In this document: positions 33,411-43,497 of the stretch, piece after piece
Layout of the letters: each line of letters opens with the position of its first letter
How positions within the stretch are numbered: position 1 is the first letter of the stretch
From: Oleoguttula mirabilis
Lineage: Eukaryota > Ascomycota > Dothideomycetes > Mycosphaerellales > Teratosphaeriaceae
Assembly: GCA_035135055.1 (NCBI GenBank)
Contig: JAVFHQ010000005.1
Location: forward strand, 496,001-560,000
Reading direction: 5' to 3'
Length of the DNA stretch: 64,000 nucleotides
The notes under the pieces: model-generated
What the model was told of the DNA's origin: nothing
What the model saw: only the letters and a program-made list of their open reading frames with translations
The model's database searches: none
Position numbers and translations under genes: made by a program

Positions 33411-34193
33411 CTACAGCACACCAGCCTCCCTCCCGTCATCCTCCAACCGCGCCCTCGCCTCCTCGAGCACCTTAGGGTACTCCTCCAGCCAGTACCGCGT
33501 CTCACTCAACCGCACCACGCACTCCCTATCCCCACCCCACATCCTCGCCATCGTCCCCGCCCCTTGTCGCACCTCCGCCACCGTCCGCCACCGATACACC
33601 GCCGCGACCTCGGGCCGCACCATCGGCAGTGCGGGCCCGAGATCCAGAAGCTTGCACTTGACCAGCACGGTTGGCGGTGGCTTCGGAGCAGCCGCTGCAT
33701 CGGCAGTGGCAGCAGCGGCGGTAGCGGCTGTAGCGGGTAGCACGCCCCACTGCACCAAATGCTCATCCGGCACGCCCACGAACTTCGGCATCGTGCCCTT
33801 CAGCGTGAGTTTGAGGAAGGGATGCACGATCCGGTCCACCGCCGCATTGTCCCTCACATCCCTCGGCAGCTGATGCGGGAGCAGTTGCGGGATGTCCCAG
33901 TGGTAGTGCAGCGCGGCTCCGCTTCCTTGCAGCCTTCGTCGTAAGAGGACGTGCTGTTCGTGGGGCGGAGGAGGCGGGGGGTGAGGGTTCTTCTTCGTCG
34001 GCCGCTCCGCCTGGATGAGGGTGCCGAAGCCGTAGACGAGGATGCTGACGTTCTGTTCGTCGGCTTGGGTGTGCCGGTGCTGGCGGTGCTGGGTTAGGTG
34101 GGCTTGGGTTTTGGTGATGAGGTCGTCGTGCTGCTCGGATGGTGAGGGCATTGGTGGCGTGGGTGGTTGTGGTGGGAGTGTGGGCGTTGCCAT
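33411..34193 (-). CDS. unknown protein
   Basis: A single exon encodes 260 residues starting MATPTLPPQPPTPP. Features visible are a proline-rich N-terminus, a second polyproline run (NPHPPPPPPHEQ), an alanine-rich linker (ATAATAAAATADAAAA) and two segments with regular hydrophobic spacing, VSILVYGFGTLIQAE and ALPMVRPEVAAVYRW. I do not recognise a family. GC-rich codon use and the simple linkers suggest a fast-evolving protein. The gene starts 234 bases beyond the stop of the next minus-strand gene, so the two are tandem. Confidence 0.5.
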   Translation of the reverse strand: MATPTLPPQPPTPPMPSPSEQHDDLITKTQAHLTQHRQHRHTQADEQNVSILVYGFGTLIQAERPTKKNPHPPPPPPHEQHVLLRRRLQGSGAALHYHWDIPQLLPHQLPRDVRDNAAVDRIVHPFLKLTLKGTMPKFVGVPDEHLVQWGVLPATAATAAAATADAAAAPKPPPTVLVKCKLLDLGPALPMVRPEVAAVYRWRTVAEVRQGAGTMARMWGGDRECVVRLSETRYWLEEYPKVLEEARARLEDDGREAGVL

Positions 34194-34427
34194 CGCTTAT
34201 CAGACGCTTTTGGGGAGTTGAGAGGTGGATCATACCGCACGTGGGGTAGGTGAGGCGACTTTGTTTGAGTAGCATGCATGGGCAGCGGTGAATGGAATCG
34301 TGCAGGGAATTTTGTGCGGCAAGCACGTGAAAGTTCGACAAGTGAATGGTTCGCAAGTGAATGCACTGTCACAGCTACCAGTCACTAGCCCCGACTAGTC
34401 ATGCGGCAAACGCCCACCGAGCGTCAC

Positions 34428-35363
34428 TCATGCTACCCTCTCCTCATTCACCTCCTCGTCCCTGTCACCATCCTCCTTTGGCTGTGCCGGCAGCTCACCA
34501 TCACTGCTCTCATCCTCCTGCTCCCGCTCCCGCGCCATCTCCATCTCCATCTTCGCGAGATCGAAAGCCTCGCCGGTCGCCGCCAGCAGCGCATCATGCC
34601 CCACAAACACCACAACCTCCCGCTCCCGATCGAACAGATGCGGCTCGCCTGCCGCAACGCCCGACAGCTTGTGCCAACTGAACTCGTACCGCAACGCGCC
34701 AAACGGCCGTGCGAATTCCGGCCTGATCGTCGGCGCGGATTTGGTCTTCAGCACGACGTACACCTCTATGCGCTTGACAGGGACGCCATCGCCGAATCTT
34801 TGCGCCTGTGGAGTCGTTGGCCCGTACTGCACCACCCTGTCAAGGTGGTATGGCGAGGTCAGCGTCGCCAATCCCGCCAGACTCTCCTCCGTGAACAAGC
34901 GCCGGCAGAAGCGGGCGACCCTGAAATCGGCTTCAGGACCGTTGCGGACGTTGGCCGGGAGCCCACGTTTAGCAATCTGCGGGATGCGGTGGTGAAGGTG
35001 CTACTCCGCACCATGCGGCCCGTGAAGTCGTTGGGATAGCAACACCAGGTAGCCGGCGCTGTCGTCGTCGTCGTCGTCATCACCGTGGTCGGCGTTGCTC
35101 TGGCTCTGGCTGGTGTCTGGGGCCAAGAGCAGCACGTGGATGCGTTGCGCCACGGGGCCGAGGAGCGGGGTATGCTCCATCTGAAGCAAGCGCTGCTCGA
35201 GAGCATTGTCGGCGACTATGATGTGCTTGAGCCGCTCGATCTGCTGCAGGCACGCCGACTCTGTGGTGCCATCCGCCGCTGCTCGGAGGGTGTTGATGAT
35301 GGCGTAAGGGTATGATAGAGTGTCGTAGCTCTCCGCCGTAGTGCTGTTCGCCGGTGGATCCAT
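34428..35363 (-). CDS. unknown protein with an in-frame TAG needing an intron or readthrough
   Basis: One reading frame runs from ATG at 35363 to a stop at 34428 but is broken by a single TAG at 35001-35003. Sequence on both sides is in the same frame and looks coding: before it ESACLQQIERLKHIIVADNA, after it DFRVARFCRRLFTEESLAG. A 69-base intron at 34977-35045 (GTGTTG donor, CCCGCAG acceptor) would remove the stop and keep frame, giving 288 residues; the donor is weak. Without it the product stops after 120 residues. The C-terminus is acidic (DESSDGELPAQPKEDGDRDE). No family recognised. The start lies only 63 bases from the stop of the J-domain gene upstream. Confidence 0.5.
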
Positions 35364-35426
35364 ATTTGGGACGCCTAGTAGAATATCATGGACTATGCAT
35401 CACACGTGCTTCCGGGAGCGCGTGCG

Positions 35427-36431
35427 TCAGGTGTCTTTCTCCCTGATGTCCTCACTCCGACACACCTCCCTGTCCGGCAACAACCGGTTCGCCCGTTCCT
35501 CCCTCATCGCCTCAATGTCGCTTCCAGCCATCTGACCCATCGTAGCTTCCCGTTGGCGCAAGAACCACTGGATCTTCTCCTCCTTCCCCATGCCGGAGAT
35601 GTCCTGCCTCACCCTGCGCAGCTCCTTCGCCGCTCGGTCATGCACGAGGTCCCGCTGCTCGACAAAGTACACGCCGGCATCCTGCGCGCGGTTGTAGTTC
35701 ATCGAGCTCCCCACCATCGCGAGTATGACAACGAGCACGAAGAAGTACGAGTTCTGCATGTACACGCCTGTCTGCTGCTCCTTTGCTCCACCTTCCGCAG
35801 TACCTTGCTCCTGTGCCTTGCGAGCATGAAACCGCTCCCAGTCCTCCCACGTGGCGTTCTGCCAGATCGGGTCGGCCGGGTCGCTCCAGCTCCGACTGAA
35901 GGGGCCTGGTTGCGATCCCGCGTGTCCATTCTCCTTCACGCCGACGTCAGCCTTGCCGTCCCAACCAGCACCTAAGCGGTCGTATGCACTACGCCTGACG
36001 GGGTCGGAGAGGATGGTGTGCGCTGCTACGATGAGTCTGTAGCGCTCCATCTTCACTTGGTGCGCGGCCTTGTTGAGCGCCGAGTCCTTGCTGAGGTCCG
36101 GGTGGTAGAGCTTGACCATCTCGTAGAAGCGAGCCTTGGTGTAGATGGCGTTGTGCTTCATGGCGAGGATCTGGTAGGGCGTCGGGCTTGACTGGCCTTC
36201 CAGCGACTTGGGCCATGGCCGCTCGGCTTGCCCATGGCTCTGTTGCGTGTCCTGGTCTTGCGACTCACCGGCAAGCGTCGCATACCCGCTCTGCTCCCGC
36301 CGACGACATGCTCGCTGTCGTGTGCTCTCCCGCCGCCGACTCAACGATGACGTCGACGATCCGGACGCGGTAGGTAGCGAGTGCAGGCTGGTATAGGCGC
36401 GGAGGAGGATGCTAGACTTCTTGATGAGCAT
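35427..36431 (-). CDS. J-domain (DnaJ-like) membrane protein, probably mitochondrial
   Basis: J-domain proteins stimulate the ATPase of Hsp70 partners. A single exon encodes 334 residues. The N-terminus (MLIKKSSILLRAYTSLHSLP) is basic, hydroxylated and free of acidic residues, as expected for a mitochondrial presequence. The J domain lies at about 83-155: TPYQILAMKHNAIYTKARFY, the invariant HPD in LYHPDLSKD near residue 110, and AHTILSDPVRRSAYDRLGAG. A single membrane segment follows at about 225-243 (YFFVLVVILAMVGSSM), and the C-terminus is a charged helix. This is the plan of small membrane-bound mitochondrial J proteins. An in-frame ATG at 36539 would add 36 residues without a targeting pattern, so 36431 is preferred. 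Confidence 0.82.
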   Translation of the reverse strand: MLIKKSSILLRAYTSLHSLPTASGSSTSSLSRRRESTRQRACRRREQSGYATLAGESQDQDTQQSHGQAERPWPKSLEGQSSPTPYQILAMKHNAIYTKARFYEMVKLYHPDLSKDSALNKAAHQVKMERYRLIVAAHTILSDPVRRSAYDRLGAGWDGKADVGVKENGHAGSQPGPFSRSWSDPADPIWQNATWEDWERFHARKAQEQGTAEGGAKEQQTGVYMQNSYFFVLVVILAMVGSSMNYNRAQDAGVYFVEQRDLVHDRAAKELRRVRQDISGMGKEEKIQWFLRQREATMGQMAGSDIEAMREERANRLLPDREVCRSEDIREKDT

Positions 36432-36770
36432 GACCGTGGATAGGCGGACAGACGCACATCCCCTCTGCTGCGAAGGATGAGCAGGAGAGGCATGCGACCT
36501 GTGAGCCAATTTGCCTACATTCGAGCCCCGATCTGCCATCGTGATCGAATCGGAGGCTGCGCGGGGCGGAACAGATTGCCGAACGCTTGGCCGATCTGGC
36601 GGCTCTTCCTTCGAGCGCGTAGGTTGGCACGCCCAGGCAGGGAAGGAAGAAGATCATTGTTATTGTTGGAGTATTTACACTAATAGTAGCATGCAGAGTA
36701 CAATCCCAGATCTCCTCACAAATGGGGAGCTAAAAGTCCATACAAAAGCCACCCACGTCGCCTCTGCCCT
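36432..36770. other. intergenic region upstream of the J-domain gene
   Basis: A 339-base stretch between two minus-strand genes: 3' region of the monooxygenase and promoter of the J-domain gene. Nothing further was recognised. Confidence 0.35.
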
Positions 36771-38057
36771 TCACGCCACCCACTCATAGTCCGGCAACCC
36801 ATACGTGTCCGAACTAAAGGCGCTCCCTAGCAACCGCCCAACCCACCCAAACATGCCGCTGATCCTGGAGTCCATGACCCAGAAGATCACGACAAGCAGC
36901 CAGTTCCGCAGCCGTATGCCCCAAGCGGTCTGCGGCGCGATAATCGATAGGAGAACCCCTGGCGGCTTCTGCAGGTCCTTGAGAATCGGCCTCATCCGCT
37001 CTTCGTAACCCGCAAGGCCTGCTGCGAGGTCGCCCTTATGGCGGCAGCCCACTTCACCTGCTAGTAGGTAGGCGCCGACGAGGGCGAGCGTCGTCCCGGT
37101 GCCTGTGAGACCGGGAGCGAAGCCCGCGTCGCCGACCAGCACGAAGCGGCCTTTGTGCAGACTGGGCACTTTGACCTGCACGGCCTCCGAGGCGTAGAAG
37201 TCGTCCGTCTCCAGCATGGCCTTGATGATGTCGTCAGTCTTCCAGCCAGCGCCGCTGAACTCCTGGGCCACGTAACGCCTGAGCGCATCGGTGCCCTGCT
37301 TCGATGCTTCACGAAACGGCAGCGTGGCGTCACGCCCATCACGTGGGTAGAACTTGAGGAATGTGGCGCGATTGACGCCTGCCACCTCATCAGGTCCGAC
37401 GGCGATCAAGCGGCCGCCGGTCGCGCTGAAGCCATGGCCCATCTTGCTGCCGTTGACTAGGTCGGCCTGCACGGAGAAGAACGCTGCCCAGCAATTAGTC
37501 GGCGTGATATGATCCCGCACGCCGCAACCTAAGCCTATAGCGCGGGTCCGCGATGTCGAGCCATCGCAGGCCACGACAAGGTCGTACTCCGCCGTCGGCA
37601 AGCCGTTTGCGAACTCGACCGTGATGGGCTCGTCCTCGCTCTCGTTCTGCTGCGTCGAGGCGATCTGCTCCCCGAAGACATACTTGACCCGCTCGTTCTC
37701 CTTCGTCATGTCGTAGAGGATGTGCGCGAGGTCGCCGCGCATGATCTCGTACTCGGAGACAAGTGACTGCTGCTCGGGGTTCCCAGTCGCTCGCATAGTC
37801 GCAAACGGCCGGCCCTCTGCGTCCACGATGCAGATACCCTCCTCTACGGCCTTCTTGGCCCGCACCGCGGCCTCCATGCCGGGGGTCTTCCGCATGACGG
37901 TGACGCCGACATTGCGGATATCGATGTTCTGGCCGCCGCGGCGTAGGTGCGGGAAGCGCTCGATAACAGTAACATGTGCGCCGGCTCTGGCAAACCAGTA
38001 GGCTGCTGCTGGGCCGGCGACGGAGGCGCCAGCAATGAGAACTCTGAGATTGGACAT
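36771..38057 (-). CDS. FAD-dependent monooxygenase (PHBH-type aromatic hydroxylase fold)
   Basis: A single exon encodes 428 residues. The dinucleotide-binding motif starts at once: VLIAGASVAGPAAAYWFARA (GxSxxG variant) with the acidic end of the second strand in VTVIERFP. The DG motif region appears as YDLVVACDGSTSRTRAIG. The second FAD contact, GRFVLVGDAGFAPGLTGTGT, lies near 300-320. This is the order of FAD_binding_3 hydroxylases such as TetX-like and secondary-metabolite enzymes. A hydrophobic C-terminus (NWLLVVIFWVMD) may contact membrane. Substrate is unknown. It sits 2.5 kb from the melanin reductase, but DHN-melanin synthesis needs no such enzyme, so membership of that locus is unproven. 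The start at 38057 (MSNLRVLIAG) leaves the usual short lead before the Rossmann motif. Confidence 0.85.
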   Translation of the reverse strand: MSNLRVLIAGASVAGPAAAYWFARAGAHVTVIERFPHLRRGGQNIDIRNVGVTVMRKTPGMEAAVRAKKAVEEGICIVDAEGRPFATMRATGNPEQQSLVSEYEIMRGDLAHILYDMTKENERVKYVFGEQIASTQQNESEDEPITVEFANGLPTAEYDLVVACDGSTSRTRAIGLGCGVRDHITPTNCWAAFFSVQADLVNGSKMGHGFSATGGRLIAVGPDEVAGVNRATFLKFYPRDGRDATLPFREASKQGTDALRRYVAQEFSGAGWKTDDIIKAMLETDDFYASEAVQVKVPSLHKGRFVLVGDAGFAPGLTGTGTTLALVGAYLLAGEVGCRHKGDLAAGLAGYEERMRPILKDLQKPPGVLLSIIAPQTAWGIRLRNWLLVVIFWVMDSRISGMFGWVGRLLGSAFSSDTYGLPDYEWVA

Positions 38058-38626
38058 GGTGGTAGGCTGGGGGATATGTAGGAGCTGTGCGGCGGTGAAA
38101 GACGCTTTTCTTGACGATCTGAATGATATGCGACCAACAACTAAGGACGGCCGGGACGACCTACCTTTATAGAGCGAGACGCATTCGCGTTCTCGTCCGG
38201 CCGTCTGGGTCAACGTCAGTCGGTTTTTTGGGGTGTGTACAAAGAGGTGTACAGAGACCCGAGGCGGCCGAGAAACATGTCTGGCGCCCGCGCAACGTTA
38301 CCGAGCGGGACCTATGGCAAAAGTTCGTGGCCGGCCTGACAACAAGTATCTCAAGATAGACAAGAGGTCTCTCAGGCTGCTGTATCGCCTAGCTTATTGA
38401 TCCTGGTCTCTATGGTCTTCTGCTGGGTGTTCAAGCCTCTGCCACCTTAGAGCAACGTGGCATTGAGGTTGAGTCACACATCGGCCATCCATTTTGTCCC
38501 CTAGTCTTGCAGGCTGCAGCGATCCCGCGCGTCTTCCAGGCGCGTTCGCTTTCTGCTAGAGACATGGACTGCAACATCACCGCCTTGCGAATCACTGTTT
38601 CTGCTGCTGCGCCGTGTTAATATTGC
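38058..38626. promoter_or_regulatory. divergent promoter region, monooxygenase and unknown gene
   Basis: This 569-base stretch separates outward-facing starts. The monooxygenase leader immediately upstream of its ATG is purine/pyrimidine biased. No binding site could be assigned. Confidence 0.35.
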
Positions 38627-39751
38627 ATGCGGAGATGCGTCGACGGTCACTCGCTCCTCCGCTTGTCACGCGCCACCCACCGTGAAATCCGACAGCACAA
38701 CATGGTCTACGACGCAGATTCAGGCCTGGTGTATTCCGAGACCACCATCTCAGCCAAGGCATGCGACTGCCTCTCGCTGCACCGCTCTGATGGCGCACAG
38801 TTCATCCGCTCCGCCACGGCAGCTCACGGGCAGGGCGCTCTAAAACTGCATGCCACGGTGACTACTCACATCCTCCGTAACTTGAAAGGCCTCCGAGCAG
38901 CGGCGGTGGCCTCGTCACTCGGAAGCCATCCTTTATTGGTAGACAAGCTCTGGGTTGAGATCAAGAACAGCTCACTTGACACGCTCCACGCCTGGCAGAC
39001 TTTTGTCCAGATCAAGGACGTGGATGTAGATCAGGTGCGGTATTGGAAGTGGCACTGTGCACGGTGCTGGTCCTTCGGGGTGCCCAAACTGCTGGAGCTA
39101 GCGGACAGCCATTCGTTTGCATGGCTTACAGATGTAACTTTGGATGACCGCATACCATCTCACGACCTCATCCAGGTCTCCGAGCTGCGCAACCTACGCA
39201 ACCTCCATCTTCAAGGCAGCACGCGTCTCAACGAGGGGATCACCGACCCCGTCTTCAGAGCGTGGGCGGACGCGGCGAGGCATGAACACGCCTTTCCCAT
39301 GCTGAAGGCGATTTCGATTGACTCTTCGCGTCTCGGCGGTCGAAGTCTCTCCAACATCACGCACTGGTCACTAGGCCAGATGTGGAAATTCCCATCACTC
39401 GCACTATTCCGCATAAGCGGCTTCCGGTTCGAAAGCAAGTACACGACAGACCAGCAACGCATCGGCAGCTTCGTGAGGAGGCGCGCAAGGTCACGCTCGC
39501 GCTCGCAGGACCTTGGTGATGGTTATGTCCTCGAGCTTCAGATTGGAGTGCCGCGTCCCCAGCGAGCCTTCCACGAGGATGATGTTGTCTGCTTCGAGCG
39601 AGATTGGACATCCTGGGTACCGACTGCGGAGGAGACGGCGCCATGGATATCTCAGGCAGAAGCAGCGGACGCTCCGCCCGGCTCCAAGCGGCGCAAGGTC
39701 AAGGACGGCAGGAGTCGGCAATTAGCTGGATTTATGGACGGCCTGATATGA
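38627..39751 (+). CDS. unknown protein, possibly F-box/LRR-like
   Basis: A single exon encodes 374 residues. The N-terminal LLRLSRATHREIRQHNMVYD followed by long helical stretches resembles fungal F-box-associated proteins. Leucine-rich spacing is seen in ELRNLRNLHLQGSTRLNEG and in FPMLKAISIDSSRLGGRS, as in irregular leucine-rich repeats. The C-terminus is basic (RRRARSRSRSQDLG, GSKRRKVKDGRSRQ). An F-box itself is not clear, so the call is tentative. The ATG at 38627 is the first in frame; MVYDADSG at 38702 is an alternative start. It is divergently paired with the monooxygenase. Confidence 0.55.
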   Translation: MRRCVDGHSLLRLSRATHREIRQHNMVYDADSGLVYSETTISAKACDCLSLHRSDGAQFIRSATAAHGQGALKLHATVTTHILRNLKGLRAAAVASSLGSHPLLVDKLWVEIKNSSLDTLHAWQTFVQIKDVDVDQVRYWKWHCARCWSFGVPKLLELADSHSFAWLTDVTLDDRIPSHDLIQVSELRNLRNLHLQGSTRLNEGITDPVFRAWADAARHEHAFPMLKAISIDSSRLGGRSLSNITHWSLGQMWKFPSLALFRISGFRFESKYTTDQQRIGSFVRRRARSRSRSQDLGDGYVLELQIGVPRPQRAFHEDDVVCFERDWTSWVPTAEETAPWISQAEAADAPPGSKRRKVKDGRSRQLAGFMDGLI

Positions 39752-40591
39752 CCGCTCGGATTTCGGTCGGCGAGTCCGCATCACGCATCAAGACCTGTGT
39801 GGCGAGAGGCTTGAGCTGCCGAGACTCGTTCTCTGGTCACTCCATGACAGCGCATGCCACCTGCATGCATGCGAAGTCGTCGCCGTGTTGCAACAGGCTA
39901 CCTCGCTACCACTCATAAGAACGATGAGAAGAGCTGCCGGATGCTGTCGACCCGTCCATGATGCAGTTCCGAACATATACAGGGGTTCTGAATTCCGTAG
40001 CGTCGCGCTTCTCGGCATTTGGCGCCACGCGACGAACACGATACCTGAGTACCTCACCCAGCAAATCTCGGTCCTCGTACTGTTGTACAGTTGTACTTAT
40101 ACTTGCGTAACCGATGATGCACAACCGGAGTGACATGGTCGTGTTGGTGGCGTCACTGGAAGGGCCCAGAGGTGAGTAATACCGTTGTACTGTAACGCAA
40201 TCCACCTTGTCGCCCACGTGGATCAACACCGTGGTGAACGAGCCTTGGGGTCAGGCACCTGTCAAGCAGTCAGAGGTACTGAGATGAGCAGGCAGAGGTT
40301 CTTTACCGTTGGTCACAGCGTTTGCATGTTATGTAAAGATAGAAGGTTCTATGGTAGGAGGAAGTCATTGCATTCCGTTCAACTGTCACCAACTCTCTCC
40401 TTCGGACGACAATACAGTCTAAGATGCCATAGTCATGCATCGTATATCTGGTATATCCCTTCTCACATACGCCAGTGAAGCATTCGCTCATAGACCATCA
40501 GACTCTTGAAAAGCCGTAGCAACCCATGCTCCTAGGAAGTGTTCAACCCATCCTATGCTGTACAATATATCACTGTTGATGCAGGAGGCTT
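39752..40591. other. intergenic region between convergent genes
   Basis: An 840-base gap into which the unknown plus-strand gene and the melanin reductase both end. No gene-like open frame was found. It marks the left edge of the melanin locus. Confidence 0.4.
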
Positions 40592-41448
40592 TTACATGCA
40601 GGCGGCACCGTCAATGCCAATGACCTTGCCGTTGACCCACTCGCCGTCCTGGGACGCGAGGAAGCAGACAACGCGGGCGATGTCGATGGGCTGGCCGACA
40701 CGGTTCATTGGGGACCAGGTGGCAGCGTACTGTGGTAATAAGTTAGTCTCAATACACTCCTCAACAGGTGGTGCAATTGATAGCTTACCTCGTCGACCTG
40801 GTCGTCTGAGAGCTTGTCGCCGTTCGGGATGTACTCGCGGCAGACACGGTGGTACATGTCGGTCTTGATGCCACCCGGAGCAACGCAGTTGACCGTGATC
40901 TTCTTGTCACCAGCGTCAATGGCCATGCAGCGGACGAAGGTCTCGATGGCGCCCTTGGAGCCGGAGTAGACGGTGTGCTTCGGCACGCCCTTGGCCTGGC
41001 CGGTGATGGAGCCCATCAGGATGATGCGGCCGCCGGGGCTCAAGTGCCTGTACGCCTCGCGGGCGACGAAGAACTGGCCACGGGTGTTGATGCGGAAGAC
41101 GCGGTCGAACTCATCCTCCTCGACGTCCTTGAAGTGGCCGAAAGTGACAACGCCGGAGTTGGAGCAGACGATGTCAAGCTGGCCGTAGTGCTCAACGGCC
41201 TGGTCCATAAGCTTGGTGGTCTGGGCGACATCGCCGACGTCGGCCTTGATGGCGATAGCGTCGCCACCGGCCTTCTTGATCTGCTCGACAATCTCGTTGG
41301 CAGATTCGACGGAGTTGGCGTAGTTGACAACGACCTTGGCGCCGCGGGCAGCCAGCTCGGTGGCCATAGCCGCACCAATGCCACGGCCGGAGCCAGTGAC
41401 GAGGGCGACCTTGCCGTCGAGGCGGGAGGTGTCGACACGTCCAGACAT
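40592..41448 (-). CDS. 1,3,8-trihydroxynaphthalene reductase (DHN-melanin pathway, Brn1/Thr1 type)
   Basis: An NADPH-dependent short-chain dehydrogenase that in this family reduces trihydroxynaphthalene to vermelone, and often tetrahydroxynaphthalene to scytalone. Two exons (40789-41448, 40592-40729) with a 59-base intron encode 265 residues, the usual size. Visible are the cofactor loop TGSGRGIG at 18-25, NSG at 97-99, catalytic Ser147 in ILMGSITG, and Tyr161 and Lys165 in YSGSK. The segment GGIKTDMYHRVCREYIPNG and the C-terminal GKVIGIDGAACM are characteristic of naphthol reductases rather than general SDRs. It lies 2.0 kb from the Cmr1-type regulator and on the same strand, which supports the pathway assignment. 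Which of the two naphthol substrates it prefers cannot be read from sequence. Confidence 0.92.
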
Positions 41449-43497
41449 GATGATGGTTATGTGGTGTTTTGGTGGGGTTTGGAGGGGTAGCGTGTGGTAT
41501 GAAATTGTTTCTGAGAGTTGGAGTGGTGGAGGATGGATGGATGGATGTGTATGAAAGAAGAATCAAAACGGCCTGGCAAAGAAGCGGTCTGGCTATATAC
41601 TTTGGCGCTGGCCTTCCTCCACCATGCACACTGTTGGGAAGTTAAGGCCGAGGGCGCGAGATCATCAGCTTCGCCATGGGTGCTGCAGCAACGACTTGCC
41701 CCACACCAGCTTATCGAGGCATCATGAAGCCAAGTCTAAGGCTCACACTCTCAATCCCAGCCTATCTGTGCCATGTAGACATTGAACGCTGTGAGGCCCT
41801 CGGCGTGCTGTCAAATGGCGAAAGAGCGAGCCGGCCTGTGCTGAGGCTGGTGATGGGGACTTTTTGCAGCTGCTGCGAGATGCACGCTGCAGGGTCAGCT
41901 TTGGGTTCAGGTACGCCGCGCTAAAGGCTGCAAATAGGAGCGCAAGATCGGAAATGGATCTGTGCGCCGGACGGACTGTGGGGGCGATGGTTCATGTCGC
42001 CAGTTCTACTCTCACAGCCGTATCGATAGCCGTAGCCATCGAATGACCGAATCATTCAGGGTCGTTGTGGACAACGACAACAGAGGTCGTCAACAACGAG
42101 GCCGGATAAGGCCAAACTACTGGCGTAGTCTGTAGAGCGCGCGAGTCGACGTCTGTGAGAACGCCTCGCTGACATCTGTGTGAGCCGCCAGGATAAGCTC
42201 TGAGGTTGATGTTGCGGTGAGAGGTCTAATGCATCCGGTACACCACCGTCCCCTCACCATCTGCAGCCTCCAGACGCGGGCCTAGGTGCTGCACAAGGCG
42301 AGGAAGTAGTATCAACGATAGTAGATGTGCAGATTTGGGTCATCTTGCCAACGTAAGATCAGCCTCTGAGAGCGCCAGAGCGACCCGACACTGCCAACCT
42401 TGCGACATAAGCAGCAGCAGGGCTGCCTCTACGTGGGGCGTGATGGAGCCTTCACACAGCTTGACCACGAGTAACTACCAACGTGGGCGGAGTTGCACGA
42501 TCATCATGTCCTAAGCCTGCGAAGTGCTCCAAGCGGCACCGTTTGGGCGTAGGCAGAGCTGGTGTGGACGGTGAGTCAAACTCATCTCATTGCATGACCA
42601 CCCTTCTTTCTCGTGCCTACCCTCGACAGGCTACCCGGATTCCCAATACTCCCGTTGCCGAGCGACACGAGTTGCGCCGTAAGTATCGTATGACGTTTGC
42701 CGGAGACGGCATGGCAGAGAGACCTGGAGAGCCGTTAGGCGGCATGGCCGCGCGAGGCAATACAAGGCATACCAATACTCCATCCAGTCAAGCCGGTGCT
42801 TTGATCGGCACAAGCGTCTCGGACTGGGTCGGACACTGCGTACGTGCCTTACCGCAAGGGAATGCTGGAGAAACTAGTTGGCATTCACGAAGCAATTTTC
42901 GGGCTCGGGAGGCATTGTGAGGAGAACCGCATCCTGAACCGCAGCTAGTTTCATTGGCAATACAGTAGTGATACATCTGGAATCCGGCGATACAAAATCG
43001 ATAACGATCGCCAGCGACGCCGGAAAGTATATGGCAAGGCGGTCTCGCATTCTGCGCGGGGTACAACTTGACTCTTCTCTCGCATGTCTGCAACTTGTTG
43101 AATATTATCCGGAGCGCCTTCGCTCGTATACAGGAACTTGCTACAAAGTACATTCAGGTCATGCCAGCAGCCGACAGCCGGCCTCGAAGAATTACCAATC
43201 GATCGATTATACCCACCATAAACCCACCAACGCCAACGCTCAATCCCAAAATCGTGGTATCGCAAGAAGCGTCAAGACATTACTGGCGCTCGTACACTTC
43301 GACAAGAGCGACAACGTCATGAGCATATAAGCTCGAAGCCGAACGACCCCTGTCAGGACGGCAGACGAGAATATCGATGCGGCAAACAAAGCTATTGGCT
43401 GACTCCAGATGGCGCGTGAGCAGCTGACTGGCTCTGTCAGACCGCTACGGAAAGATCAAGACTGCGCACTGCTTCGAGCGCTGATGTGGGCAACTCT
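41449..43497. promoter_or_regulatory. upstream region of the naphthol reductase, 2.0 kb
   Basis: Between the reductase start and the Cmr1 stop, both on the minus strand. A TATA-like element (GTATATAG on the minus strand, 41593-41600) lies about 145 bases upstream of the reductase ATG. The remaining 1.8 kb has no recognised gene; the longest open frame (plus strand, 42483-42920) lacks features of a real protein. Confidence 0.4.

Noticed and set aside
42483..42920. 145-codon frame between the reductase and CMR1
   Set aside because: Residue composition is random-like, there is no splice-consistent extension and no motif.
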